Numbered from the stretch's first letter, positions 1 through 7,810 are shown. The stretch is DNA of 12,266 bases from an uncultured Pseudorhodoferax sp. (GCA_913776795.1 CAJYRH010000331.1:1-12266); one strand, 5' to 3'. Program-made: numbers and translations. Notes: generated by a model not told the origin, from the sequence alone.

Positions 1-680
1 GGTGCCATCGAACCCTGGAAGCGAATCTGGCCCTTCTCCAGCACGTAGGCCCGGTCGGACACCAGTTCCGCAAAGTGCATGTTCTGCTCGGACAGGAGGA
101 TGCTCACGCCCTGGCTCTTGAGCTCCAGGATCATGTGGGCCATCTGCTCGACGATCACCGGCGCCACGCCTTCGCTCGGCTCGTCCAGCAGCACGAGGTA
201 GGGGTTGCCCATCAGCGTGCGCGCCACGGTCAGCATCTGCTGCTCGCCGCCGCTCATGCGGCCGCCCGGGCGGTTGGGCATCTCGCCCAGGTTGGGAAAC
301 AGCTTGAACAGCTTCTCGGGCGTCCACAGCGGGGCGTCGGTGCCATCGGCCCAGCGCCGCGCGGGCTGTTTGCCGACTTCCAGGTTCTCCATGACCGTGA
401 GGTCGGTGAAGACGCGCCGGTCTTCCGGCACGAAGCCCAGGCCCAGGCGCGACGCATAGTGCGGCTCGGTGCGCGAGATGTCGTGGTCCAGGAAGCGAAT
501 GCTGCCGGCGCGCTTGGCCAGCATGCCCATGATGGCCTTGAGCGTGGTGGACTTGCCCGCGCCGTTGCGGCCCATCAGCGCCACGACCTCGCCACGGTGC
601 ACGGACAGGTCGACGTCGTAGAGGATCTGGGCGGCGCCATACCAGGCGCGCAGCGCCTTGGTTTCCAACAGGGTCGTCAT
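1..680 (-). CDS. livF: Branched-chain amino acid-type ABC transporter, ATP-binding subunit LivF (3' end outside window)
   Basis: Cytoplasmic ATPase of a HAAT-family (Liv-type) importer; it pairs with LivG to power the permease. Translation from 680 gives MTTLLETKAL..., with Walker A GRNGAGKST at residues 37-45, the ABC signature MSGGEQQM, Walker B VLLLDEPSEG and an H-loop-region SEQN motif typical of LivF (where LivG has TEHSM). 226 residues are visible and the reading frame runs off base 1; LivF proteins are usually about 235-260 residues, so little is missing. The start codon overlaps the livG stop codon (ATGA, 677-680), which indicates translational coupling and fixes the start. Family assignment is firm. 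The transported substrate cannot be read from this subunit; the neighbourhood suggests an N-heterocyclic acid rather than an amino acid. Confidence 0.95.
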   Translation of the reverse strand, partial: MTTLLETKALRAWYGAAQILYDVDLSVHRGEVVALMGRNGAGKSTTLKAIMGMLAKRAGSIRFLDHDISRTEPHYASRLGLGFVPEDRRVFTDLTVMENLEVGKQPARRWADGTDAPLWTPEKLFKLFPNLGEMPNRPGGRMSGGEQQMLTVARTLMGNPYLVLLDEPSEGVAPVIVEQMAHMILELKSQGVSILLSEQNMHFAELVSDRAYVLEKGQIRFQGSMA

Positions 681-1453
681 GCGTGGCTCACTTCCTTCTC
701 GAAGGTCTTGCCGCTGCCGAAGTAGACCTCCTGCACCTTGGGATGGTCGCGGATCTCCAGCGGCTTGCCCTGCGCGATCAGCCGGCCGCGGGCCAGCACG
801 ATCATGCGGTCGGCATAGGCGAACACCACGTCCATGCTGTGCTCGGTGAACAGCACGGCCATGCCGCGGTCGACCACGAGCTGCTTGGTCAGTGCCATGA
901 GTTCGTTGCGCTCCTTGGGGGCCATGCCGGCGGTGGGCTCGTCCATGAGCAGCAGTTTGGGGTCGTTGGCCATGGCGATGGCCAGCTCCACGCGCTTGAC
1001 GTCGCCGTAGGCCAGCTCGCTGCAGGGGCGGTCGGCCTGGGCGCGCATGCCGACCTGCTCCAGCAGCGCGAGCGCGTCCGCACGCCGGTGGTCGGCCGCG
1101 CGGCGCCACATCGAAAACAGCTTGCCGTCGTGCGAGAGCAGGGCCATCTGCACGTTCTCCACCACGGTCAGCGAGGCGAAGGTTTCGGCGATCTGGAAGG
1201 TGCGGCCCACGCCCAGCCGCCAGATCGCGCGCGGCTTCATGCCCACGAGCTCCTGGCCGGCGAGCCGGATCGAGCCCTGGTCGGCGCGCAGCTGGCCGTT
1301 GACCATGTTGAATGTGGTGGTCTTGCCGGCACCGTTGGGGCCGATCAGCGCGAGCAGTTCGCCTTTGTGCAGGGTAAAGTCGATCCCGTCCACGGCCTTG
1401 ACGCCGCCGAAGGACTTGCCCAGGCCCTGGACTTGAAGCAGCGGAGCGTTCAT
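677..1453 (-). CDS. livG: Branched-chain amino acid-type ABC transporter, ATP-binding subunit LivG
   Basis: 258-residue cytoplasmic ATPase, the partner of LivF. Visible motifs: Walker A GPNGAGKT (38-45), Q-loop region GRTFQIAE (83-90), ABC signature LAYGD (147-151), Walker B LLLMDEPTAG (167-176) and H-loop TEHSMD (203-208). The signature is LAYGD followed by VKRVELAIAMA, a slightly altered form of the usual LivG LSYGxQRxLEIARAL; the core YG is kept and the ATPase looks intact. The C-terminal YFGSGK is the common LivG ending. Its start overlaps the permease stop (ATGA at 1450-1453) and its stop overlaps the livF start, so the three genes form one coupled unit. Length is normal for the family. 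Confidence 0.96.
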   Translation of the reverse strand: MNAPLLQVQGLGKSFGGVKAVDGIDFTLHKGELLALIGPNGAGKTTTFNMVNGQLRADQGSIRLAGQELVGMKPRAIWRLGVGRTFQIAETFASLTVVENVQMALLSHDGKLFSMWRRAADHRRADALALLEQVGMRAQADRPCSELAYGDVKRVELAIAMANDPKLLLMDEPTAGMAPKERNELMALTKQLVVDRGMAVLFTEHSMDVVFAYADRMIVLARGRLIAQGKPLEIRDHPKVQEVYFGSGKTFEKEVSHA

Positions 1454-3333
1454 GGCTTGGCCTTGCGGGAGAACAGTTGCTGGGCGAAGCCGGCAATGCC
1501 CTGCGGGAACAGCAGCACCAGCAGCAAGATGATGCCGCCCAGCATGGCGCGCCAGTAATCGGTGTTGCGCGCCACGGTGTCGTGCAGCCAGGTGAAGCTG
1601 ACGGCACCGACCACCGGGCCGGCCAGCGTCTGGATGCCACCCAGCAGCACCATCACGAGGCCGTCGATCGACTTGGTGACGTTGAGCGACTCGGGCGAGA
1701 TGCTGCCCTTGGAGAAGGCATACAGCGCGCCGGCCAGGCCGCCGACCGCGCCGGCCACGACGAAGGCGGCCCATTGCATGCGCTTGACGTCGATGCCGAT
1801 GGCGTCCGCCCGCAGCGCCGAATCGCGGCCCGCGCGCAGCGCGTAGCCGAACGGCGAGAACAGCACGCGGCGCAGCCACCAGATGCCCAATCCGACGAGC
1901 ACCAGCGTGAGCCAGTAGTACGCGCGCTTGTCCGCGAATGCCTCCGAAGGCCAAACACCGGTCAGGCCGTTGCTGCCGCCCGTGAAGCTGTCCCACTGGT
2001 AGGTGATGGCCCAGGTGATCTGCGCGAAGGCCAGCGTGAGCATGGCCAGGTAGACGCCCGATAGCCGCACCGCGAACCAGCCGTAGACGAAGGCCCCCGC
2101 GGCGGCCACGAGTGGCGCCAGCACCAGCGCGGCTTCCATGGGCATGCCGGCCGCGCGCACGAACAACGCGGCAGCATAGGCACCCAGGCCGAAGTAGGCC
2201 GCGTGGCCGAAGGAGTGCATGCCGGCCGGCCCCATGATGAAGTGCAGGCTGGTGGCGAACAGGGCCGCGATCAGCAGGTCGATCAGCAGCACCGTGGTGT
2301 ACGAGGACGCTTCGGTCAGCAGCGGCACGGCCGCCAGCGCGAGTGCCAGCAGCGCCACGCAGACGAGGTAGGCGCGGCCGGGTTGGCGCAGCGGTTCCTC
2401 GGCCATGCCCACGTAGCGGCTCGGCGCCTGGGGCCGGCCCAGCAGGCCCCAGGGCCGCCAGACCAGCACGGCGGCCATCACGAGGAAATCGACCATCAGC
2501 GTGAGCTTGGAGAAGGACACGCTGATGCCGAACAGGTCGACCACGCCGAGCCAGATGCAGACCGCCTTGAGCTCGGCCACGAGCAGGGCCGCCAGGTAGG
2601 CACCCGGCAGCGAACCCATGCCGCCCACCACCACGACCACGAAGGCCGCGCCGATGGTGTGCAGGTCCATCTCCAGCGTGGCGGGCTCGCGCGGCAGCTG
2701 CAGTGCGCCGCCCAGGCCGGCCAGCAGCGCGCCCAGCGCGAACACCGCCGTGAACAGCCAGGCCTGGTTCACGCCCAGGGCGCTGACCATCTCGCGGTCC
2801 TGCGTGGCGGCGCGCACGAGGGTGCCGAAGCGCGTGCGCGTGAGCAGCAGCCAGACCAGGCCCAGCACCACCGGGCCCACGGCGATCAGGAACAGGTCGT
2901 AGGACGGGAATTGCCGGCCCAGGATCTCGACCGCGCCACGCAGGCCCGGTGCACGCGGGCCCAGCAATTCGTCGGGACCCCAGATCCACAGCGCCGCGTC
3001 CTTGATCACGAGCACCAGCGCAAAGGTGGCGAGCAGCTGGAACAGCTCGGGCGCCTTGTAGATGCGCCGCAGCAGCACCACCTCGACGATGGCACCCAGC
3101 ACGCCCACCGCGAGCGCCGCCACTACCAGCGCCGGCCAGAAGCCCAGGCTGTCGCCGAACCGGTCGACCAGCGTGTAGGCGGTGTAGATGCCCACCATGA
3201 AGAACGAGCCGTGCGCGAAGTTGACGATGCGCGTGACGCCGAAGATCAGCGACAGCCCGGCCGCGACCAGGAACAACGAGGACGCCGCGGCGAGCCCGTT
3301 GAGAAGTTGGACGATGAGTCCCGAGAAGCTCAT
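1450..3333 (-). CDS. livHM: Fused LivH-LivM inner-membrane permease of a Liv-type ABC transporter
   Basis: 627-residue inner-membrane protein combining both permease subunits. Residues 1 to about 298 are LivH-like: the N-terminal hydrophobic segment with LSLIFGVTRIVNFAHG (27-42) and the cytoplasmic coupling-loop region GGMGSLPGA (237-245). A short polar linker (about 299-320) follows. The rest is LivM-like, with GPAGMHSFGHAAYFGLGAYA (368-387), a SxGxxAYFGLGAY pattern typical of LivM, and a second GGIQTLAGPVVGA coupling loop near the C terminus. Multiple hydrophobic segments run through both halves. Separate LivH and LivM are about 290 and 330 residues, so this is a clean full-length fusion with no frameshift. 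Such fusions are known in proteobacterial Liv-type systems. It lies 71 bases downstream of the binding-protein gene, with a strong stem-loop between them. No clear ribosome-binding site precedes 3333. Confidence 0.95.
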   Translation of the reverse strand: MSFSGLIVQLLNGLAAASSLFLVAAGLSLIFGVTRIVNFAHGSFFMVGIYTAYTLVDRFGDSLGFWPALVVAALAVGVLGAIVEVVLLRRIYKAPELFQLLATFALVLVIKDAALWIWGPDELLGPRAPGLRGAVEILGRQFPSYDLFLIAVGPVVLGLVWLLLTRTRFGTLVRAATQDREMVSALGVNQAWLFTAVFALGALLAGLGGALQLPREPATLEMDLHTIGAAFVVVVVGGMGSLPGAYLAALLVAELKAVCIWLGVVDLFGISVSFSKLTLMVDFLVMAAVLVWRPWGLLGRPQAPSRYVGMAEEPLRQPGRAYLVCVALLALALAAVPLLTEASSYTTVLLIDLLIAALFATSLHFIMGPAGMHSFGHAAYFGLGAYAAALFVRAAGMPMEAALVLAPLVAAAGAFVYGWFAVRLSGVYLAMLTLAFAQITWAITYQWDSFTGGSNGLTGVWPSEAFADKRAYYWLTLVLVGLGIWWLRRVLFSPFGYALRAGRDSALRADAIGIDVKRMQWAAFVVAGAVGGLAGALYAFSKGSISPESLNVTKSIDGLVMVLLGGIQTLAGPVVGAVSFTWLHDTVARNTDYWRAMLGGIILLLVLLFPQGIAGFAQQLFSRKAKP

Positions 3334-3360
3334 GGGGAATTCGCCGCGGCGGCGGCATCA

Positions 3361-3393
3361 GGCCCGGGCGCCGCGCTGCAGGCGCCCGGAGCC
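3361..3393 (-). other. Stem-loop between binding-protein and permease genes
   Basis: A 9-bp perfect inverted repeat, CCGGGCGCC (3364-3372) and GGCGCCCGG (3381-3389), surrounds an 8-base loop. A further 3 bp (3361-3363 with 3391-3393) pair outside one bulged base. It begins 12 bases after the stop codon of the binding-protein gene in the transcribed direction. No U-run follows on the minus strand, so it is unlikely to be a simple Rho-independent terminator. In other ABC importer operons, hairpins at this position protect the upstream mRNA or attenuate transcription, keeping the binding protein in excess over the membrane parts. That role here is inference. Confidence 0.7.
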
Positions 3394-3404
3394 GATGGTG
3401 GAGA

Positions 3405-4613
3405 TCAGTCGGCCGTGCGGGACTTCTTGATGTCGGCCGCAGAGGGCTGGAAGCGTGCATCCGCACCGTCGAGGTAGACGTAGTCCACCATCACGCCCTT
3501 GCCGCCCTCGTTCTTGGTCTTGCCGACGAACGCGCCCATGGTGGACTGGTGGTCTTCTGCACGGTAGGTGATCTTGCCGAAGGGGCTGGACACCTGCAGG
3601 CCCTTGAACGCGGCGACCAGCTTGTCGGACTCGGTGCCCTTGGCCTTGGCAATGCCGGCCGCGGCCGACATGATCATGCTGTAGCCCACCACCGAACCCA
3701 GGCGCGGGTAGTCCTTGTACTTGCCGTGGTAGGCCAGGAAGAAGGCCTTGTGCTCGGGCGTCTGGATGCCGTACCAGGGGTAGCCGGTGACGATCCAGCC
3801 GTTGGGCGCTTCGTCGCGCAGCGGGTCCAGGTACTCGGGCTCGCCGGTCAGCACGCTGATCACGGCACGTTCCTTAAACAGGCCGCGCGTGTTGCCCTCG
3901 CGCACGAAGCGCGACAGGTCGGCACCGAACAGCACGTTGAAGATCGCATCGGGCTTGGCATCGGCCAGCGCCTGCACCACGCTGCCCGCATCGACCTTGC
4001 CCAGCGGCGTGGCCTGCTCGGCGACGAACTCCACATCAGGTTGCGCGGCTTTGAGCAGCTGCTTGAACGCGGCCGTGGCCGACTGGCCGTACTCGTAGTT
4101 GGGGTAGACGATGGCCCAGCGCTTCTTCTTGAGCTTGACGGCCTCGGGCACGAGCATGGCCGCCTGCATGTAGGTGCCGGGGCGCAGCCGGAAGGTGTAC
4201 TGGTTGCCGCCTTGCCAGGTCATCTTGTCGGTCAGCGGCTCGCCGGCCAGGTAAAAGAACTTCTTCTGCTTGGCGAAGTCCGCCAGCGCCATGCCGGTGT
4301 TGGACAGGAAGGCGCCAGCCAGCAGGTCGACCTTCTCGCGCGAGACCAGTTCCTCGGCCATGCGCACGGTGTCGCCCGGGCTACCGTTGTCGTCGCGCGT
4401 GATGAGTTCGAGCTTCTTGCCGTTGATGCCGCCCTTGGCGTTGATCTCCTCGACCGCCAGGTCCATGCCCTTCTTGTAGGGCTCCAGGAACGCAGGCTGG
4501 GCCTTGTAGCTGTTGATCTCGCCGATCTTGATCACGCCCTGGGCGTGTGCGGGAACGAACGAGGCGAGCGCGAGGACCGATGCGGCGCTGAACACATGAC
4601 GCAGGGATTTCAT
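3405..4613 (-). CDS. Periplasmic substrate-binding protein of a Liv-type ABC transporter (Peripla_BP_6 family)
   Basis: 402-residue secreted binding protein that would capture the solute in the periplasm and deliver it to the LivHM permease. The N terminus is a signal peptide: MKSLRH, a hydrophobic stretch (about 7-20) and a probable signal peptidase I site after PAHA (21-24). The mature protein starts QGVIKIGEIN and continues with family features: AVEEINAKGGINGKKLEL (53-70), TRDDNGSPGDTVRMAEEL (72-89) and YPNYEYGQSA in the middle. Length is normal. The start at 4613 is supported by AGGAG 7 bases upstream and by the signal peptide; the open frame extends further upstream but only as antisense-like low-complexity sequence. 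Ligand is unknown. Position directly after hnr, UPF0280 and DUF1185 genes suggests the heterocyclic acid handled by those enzymes, or an amino-acid-like derivative of it. Confidence 0.93.
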   Translation of the reverse strand: MKSLRHVFSAASVLALASFVPAHAQGVIKIGEINSYKAQPAFLEPYKKGMDLAVEEINAKGGINGKKLELITRDDNGSPGDTVRMAEELVSREKVDLLAGAFLSNTGMALADFAKQKKFFYLAGEPLTDKMTWQGGNQYTFRLRPGTYMQAAMLVPEAVKLKKKRWAIVYPNYEYGQSATAAFKQLLKAAQPDVEFVAEQATPLGKVDAGSVVQALADAKPDAIFNVLFGADLSRFVREGNTRGLFKERAVISVLTGEPEYLDPLRDEAPNGWIVTGYPWYGIQTPEHKAFFLAYHGKYKDYPRLGSVVGYSMIMSAAAGIAKAKGTESDKLVAAFKGLQVSSPFGKITYRAEDHQSTMGAFVGKTKNEGGKGVMVDYVYLDGADARFQPSAADIKKSRTAD

Positions 4614-4620
4614 CGAAAGA

Positions 4621-4625
4621 CTCCT
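4621..4625 (-). promoter_or_regulatory. Shine-Dalgarno site for the binding-protein gene
   Basis: AGGAG on the minus strand, 7 bases before the ATG at 4613. It is one of the clearest ribosome-binding sites in the window, fitting a binding protein made in excess, and it settles the start against longer in-frame extensions. Confidence 0.75.
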
Positions 4626-4666
4626 AAGGGGACGATGGACAGATTCTGTTGGCAAGGGCTTGCGCT

Positions 4667-5251
4667 TCAGCGCAGGCCGTCCTTGCCCTCGGCCTCGCTG
4701 GCCTGCAGGCCGCCGACGCGCGGCAGCGGCCGGCCGCCGGCTGTCACCGACACGGCCACGACGATCTCGTGCGCGCGCGGCGCATCGGGCACGCGTGCCT
4801 CGATGGCGTCGAAGTGACTGCGCACGAAGGCAGCATCCTTGTGGCCCAGCGGCACGTCGATGGTGCAGCCCATGCCGCCGACTTTCTTGGCCGATGGCAC
4901 CAGGGCGGCGCCCTTCTCGACAGCGCGGCGCAGCGGAGCGCCGAGCTTGGGATGCAGGATGGCGGCGGCGTGCTCGAGTTCGCCGGCCTCGCCGACGATC
5001 GCGGCCTTGCCGTAGCCTTCGGCCTCGGCGGGCGCGATGCCCAGCGCGGCGACGCACCTGTCGCCAAGCAGCCCGCCAAGCTCCTCGCCGATGGCAATCA
5101 GCGCTTCGAGGTTTTCCTCGTACCGGCCCGCGCAGGGATTGGTGATGACGGCCATCGCAAGTGCGCGGCGCACCGGCGGCGTGACGGGGCGCCCCATTTC
5201 GATGCGTGTTTCATCGACTTGAACGATCAGTTTGCGGATCTCTGCGGGCAT
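4667..5251 (-). CDS. DUF1185 / 'amino acid synthesis' family protein
   Basis: 194 residues, recognised as the PF06684 (DUF1185) family from its overall sequence, including ITNPCAGRYEENLEALI (36-52), GKAAIVGEAGELEHAAAILH (81-100), HPKLGAPLRRAVEKG (100-114) and VGGMGCTIDVPLGHKDAAFV (124-143). Known structures of this family show a variant of the Bacillus chorismate mutase fold; no reaction is established. There is no signal peptide, so it should be cytoplasmic. It lies 79 bases after the UPF0280 gene and 53 bases before the binding-protein gene in the same direction, so it is probably part of the operon. The start at 5251 gives the usual family length, but no strong ribosome-binding site is visible. 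A role in handling the heterocycle or its ring-opened product is inferred from position only. Confidence 0.85.
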   Translation of the reverse strand: MPAEIRKLIVQVDETRIEMGRPVTPPVRRALAMAVITNPCAGRYEENLEALIAIGEELGGLLGDRCVAALGIAPAEAEGYGKAAIVGEAGELEHAAAILHPKLGAPLRRAVEKGAALVPSAKKVGGMGCTIDVPLGHKDAAFVRSHFDAIEARVPDAPRAHEIVVAVSVTAGGRPLPRVGGLQASEAEGKDGLR

Positions 5252-5330
5252 GGCTGCGGTTCAGGTTGCGAAGAGGAGGGCATTGTGCGGTCGGCGCCGT
5301 GGCCTGCGTTTAGGTACTTTCATTAAGCAA

Positions 5331-6200
5331 TTACTGCACCAACTGCCGATCCGTGGCCTGGTCGGTGCTGCGCCAGCGGTCCTGGCAGACCAGCGCAGCA
5401 TGCCAGATCAAGCCATGCGCACGCAGTGCCTGCGCGCGTGCCAGGCCGGCCTGCAGCGCCTGGTCGACCAGAGCCTGCGGCAAGCGTGGCACATCGACAG
5501 TGACGAGCCGGTCGCCCAGGTCGCTGTCGTCCTTGACGTGGCTGGCTGGCTGGCGCGCGATGCGTGCATCATCCACGTCCACCGCGTTGGCGATCACGGT
5601 GGCCGCAGCGTCCGCCGCAGCAGCGTCCCTCGCCAGCACCGTCACGCTGTCGGCGATGCCGAACGAGTGGCTGCGGCCGCGCCAGCCGCTCGTGGCCACG
5701 CCGCGCACGGGCAGCTCGGCGCCGATGGCGAACTGCGCGTCCGTGGCCAGCTGGTGTGGGCCAGTGGGGCGAAAGCTTGCAAGGTCGGCCCACAGGCCGA
5801 CGCGCACCTGCTGTCCTGCGGTCAGGTGGATGGCGATGTCGCCGCCATTGTTCACCCAGGCCCGCGCAATGCCGTCACCTGTGTAGTGCGCGAGGACCTC
5901 CTGCGCCACGGCACCTGCAACGGCGGCCATGGGCGTGATGAAGCCGCTTCGGTATGGCGCACAGGCCTGCCACATGCGCCGTGCCACGGGGCCGCGCAGG
6001 ACGCATGCGCCGTCGACCGGCATGCGCAGCAGCGGCAGCTCGGCCACGAGTTCGGGCAGCACCGTGCAAAAGCGCTGCCACGCAGCCTCGTGCGCGGCCT
6101 GCACCGCCTCGACATCGCCTTGCGCCGCGATGACCAGGTCAATGGGCCCGTGCTGGAAATGCGCTCGTCCGTTGGACAATGTGCTGCGGCTCGGGCCCAT
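5331..6200 (-). CDS. UPF0280 family protein (ApbE superfamily)
   Basis: 289 residues, cytoplasmic (no signal peptide). ApbE-superfamily marks are visible: NNGGDIAIHL (117-126), corresponding to the NxGG nucleotide-binding motif of ApbE; GVATSGWRGRSH (167-178), corresponding to the ApbE TSG...H segment; and VTVLARDAAAADAAATVI (186-203), corresponding to the ADA..T helix. Classical ApbE proteins have HIIDPxTG after the TSG; here the stretch is HSFGIADS, which is typical of the UPF0280 branch and may mean different chemistry. ApbE enzymes attach FMN covalently to target proteins; the function of UPF0280 is not established. The start at 6200 is chosen because it follows the hnr stop by 13 bases with GAAGG upstream; earlier in-frame starts would overlap hnr and add unrelated residues. 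Confidence 0.85.
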   Translation of the reverse strand: MGPSRSTLSNGRAHFQHGPIDLVIAAQGDVEAVQAAHEAAWQRFCTVLPELVAELPLLRMPVDGACVLRGPVARRMWQACAPYRSGFITPMAAVAGAVAQEVLAHYTGDGIARAWVNNGGDIAIHLTAGQQVRVGLWADLASFRPTGPHQLATDAQFAIGAELPVRGVATSGWRGRSHSFGIADSVTVLARDAAAADAAATVIANAVDVDDARIARQPASHVKDDSDLGDRLVTVDVPRLPQALVDQALQAGLARAQALRAHGLIWHAALVCQDRWRSTDQATDRQLVQ

Positions 6201-6213
6201 GGGAGGGTGGCCT

Positions 6214-7803
6214 TCAACCGAGCAGTGGCGTCTGTCCGATGGGCCAGCCGTTGCCTGCCGCCGGCGCCAGCATGCGCCGCGCGCGTGGTGCACCGTCGTT
6301 GTGCCAGGCACCATGGCGCAGGGTGTCGGACAGGGAGCGCACCTGCTCCATGTGGCCGCCCAGACGTTCGTAGTCCGCCAGCCGCATCGTGAACTCCAGT
6401 GGCGCCACGATGGCCGGCGTGGGCACCGTGCCGAAGCTGTTGTCGGGCATGCGCATCACGTCGACCATCACGGTGATGCCGCCGCCGGGCCAGACGTAGC
6501 CCGGCGCTCCGCCCAGCGTGACGTTGACGACGGACTGCTTGATGGCCTGCGTGAGCAGCACCGGGTTCTCGCTGACGCCCGCGCGCAGGCTGCCGCCCGC
6601 GCCGCCCAGGAACAGCACCGTCGTCAGCGATGGCTCGCAGTTTTCGCCGATGCGCGCGACCACGCGCGCGACCTCCTCGGGCATGGTCACGGACTGCGGT
6701 ACGAGTTGGTCGTCCAGCACGAACCAGGCGGCATGCTCGCCTGTCGTGGACACCATCAGCAGGCGCAGTCCGGGCCAGGCGACCCCGGCCTCGCATTCGT
6801 CGATGATGGACAGGGGATCTGCAATGTCGGTGCCGCCCCAGCCCGTGCCGGGGTTGGCGACCTGGAAGTAGCGGCCCGGCGTGGACTTGCGCCCGCGTAC
6901 CTTGACGCCGGCCGGGGGCATGTCCAGGCAGCGGCCGGCCTGGTGTTCGGTCAGCACGCCGGTGATGTGGTCGTCGACGACGATGACCTCGTCGCAGATG
7001 CCGAAGAACTGGCGCGCGAAGATCCCCACCGTGGCCGAGCCGCAGCCCACTCGCATGCGCTGCTCCCGCACCCCGTTGACGACGGGTGCCTGGCCGGCCT
7101 GGATGGTCAGCTGCGCGCCACCGTCGATGGTCAGGTCCACGGCCTGCTTGTTGCCCAGCAACTGCATCGCGTCGAGCGTGACGCGGCCTTCCTTCTTGCT
7201 GCCGCCCGTGAGGTGGTGCACGCCGCCCAGCGACAGCATCTGCGAACCGTATTCGGCCGTCGTCACGTGGCCGATCACCTCGCCCTTGCAGCGCACGTTG
7301 GCCTGCTCGGGGCCGAGCCAGCGGTCGGTGTCGATCTTCACCTTGAGGCTGCAGTAGCTGAAGATGCCTTCGGTGACGACGGTGACCATGTCGACGCCGT
7401 CGGCCTCGGAGGCGACGATGAAGGGCGCGGGCTTGTAGTCGGGGTAGGTCGTGGAGGCGCCGATGCCGGTGACGAAGACCTGCGGCGCAGGTGCCAGGGG
7501 GGCGGCCTGGTCCGCCTCGGTGGCTTCGCGTGCCGTGAACTGCACCAGCGGCTGCTCGGCATCGACCGTCCTTTGGAGCAGCACGACCGGGTCTACGCGC
7601 ACCAGCACGCCCTCGGCGTTGGCGTAGCGGTCGCAGGCGCCGGTGCGGCCGCGGCCGATCTGGCACAGCACCGGGCAGGCATTGCATTCGATCTTGTCGC
7701 TGGCCATGCGCTCGTTGCGCGGCCGGGCGCGTTCCAGGCCCTGCGGCAGCACGACCTCCGGTGCATCAGGAAGGCCGTCGGTCTTGGTGTGCTCGTTCAG
7801 CAT
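6214..7803 (-). CDS. hnr: 6-hydroxynicotinate reductase-like iron-sulfur protein
   Basis: 529 residues. Recognised as the family annotated as 6-hydroxynicotinate reductase. In Eubacterium barkeri this enzyme uses reduced ferredoxin to convert 6-hydroxynicotinate to 1,4,5,6-tetrahydro-6-oxonicotinate. The N terminus carries IECNACPVLCQIGRGRTGAC, giving Cys40, Cys43, Cys47 and Cys57 (CxxCxxxCx9C), a probable [4Fe-4S] ligand set, followed by DRYAN. Further conserved-looking segments are TGIGASTTYPDYKPAPFIV (112-130), VTEGIFSYCSLKVKIDTD (143-160), GCGSATVGIF (253-262), VVDDHITGVLTEHQAG (275-290) and GGAPGYVWPGGGITVMVDV (431-449). No signal peptide, so cytoplasmic. The start at 7803 has CGGAG 7 bases upstream; a start 39 bases earlier has none. 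First gene of the leftward operon and divergent from fpr, which could supply its electrons. The actual substrate could be a related hydroxylated N-heterocycle. Confidence 0.82.
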   Translation of the reverse strand: MLNEHTKTDGLPDAPEVVLPQGLERARPRNERMASDKIECNACPVLCQIGRGRTGACDRYANAEGVLVRVDPVVLLQRTVDAEQPLVQFTAREATEADQAAPLAPAPQVFVTGIGASTTYPDYKPAPFIVASEADGVDMVTVVTEGIFSYCSLKVKIDTDRWLGPEQANVRCKGEVIGHVTTAEYGSQMLSLGGVHHLTGGSKKEGRVTLDAMQLLGNKQAVDLTIDGGAQLTIQAGQAPVVNGVREQRMRVGCGSATVGIFARQFFGICDEVIVVDDHITGVLTEHQAGRCLDMPPAGVKVRGRKSTPGRYFQVANPGTGWGGTDIADPLSIIDECEAGVAWPGLRLLMVSTTGEHAAWFVLDDQLVPQSVTMPEEVARVVARIGENCEPSLTTVLFLGGAGGSLRAGVSENPVLLTQAIKQSVVNVTLGGAPGYVWPGGGITVMVDVMRMPDNSFGTVPTPAIVAPLEFTMRLADYERLGGHMEQVRSLSDTLRHGAWHNDGAPRARRMLAPAAGNGWPIGQTPLLG

Positions 7804-7810
7804 CGTGGGG

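Noticed and set aside
677..3466. A 929-codon minus-strand open frame that ends as LivG
   Set aside because: Only the last 258 residues, from the ATG at 1453, are LivG; the rest is an out-of-frame translation of the livHM gene.
3549..4817. A 422-codon plus-strand open frame opposite the binding-protein gene
   Set aside because: Antisense to a clear signal-peptide-bearing binding protein; composition is typical of a shadow frame in high-GC DNA.
4614..5057. N-terminal extension of the binding protein
   Set aside because: The added residues are Arg/Ala-rich and come from the DUF1185 gene in another frame; the signal peptide and Shine-Dalgarno site place the start at 4613.
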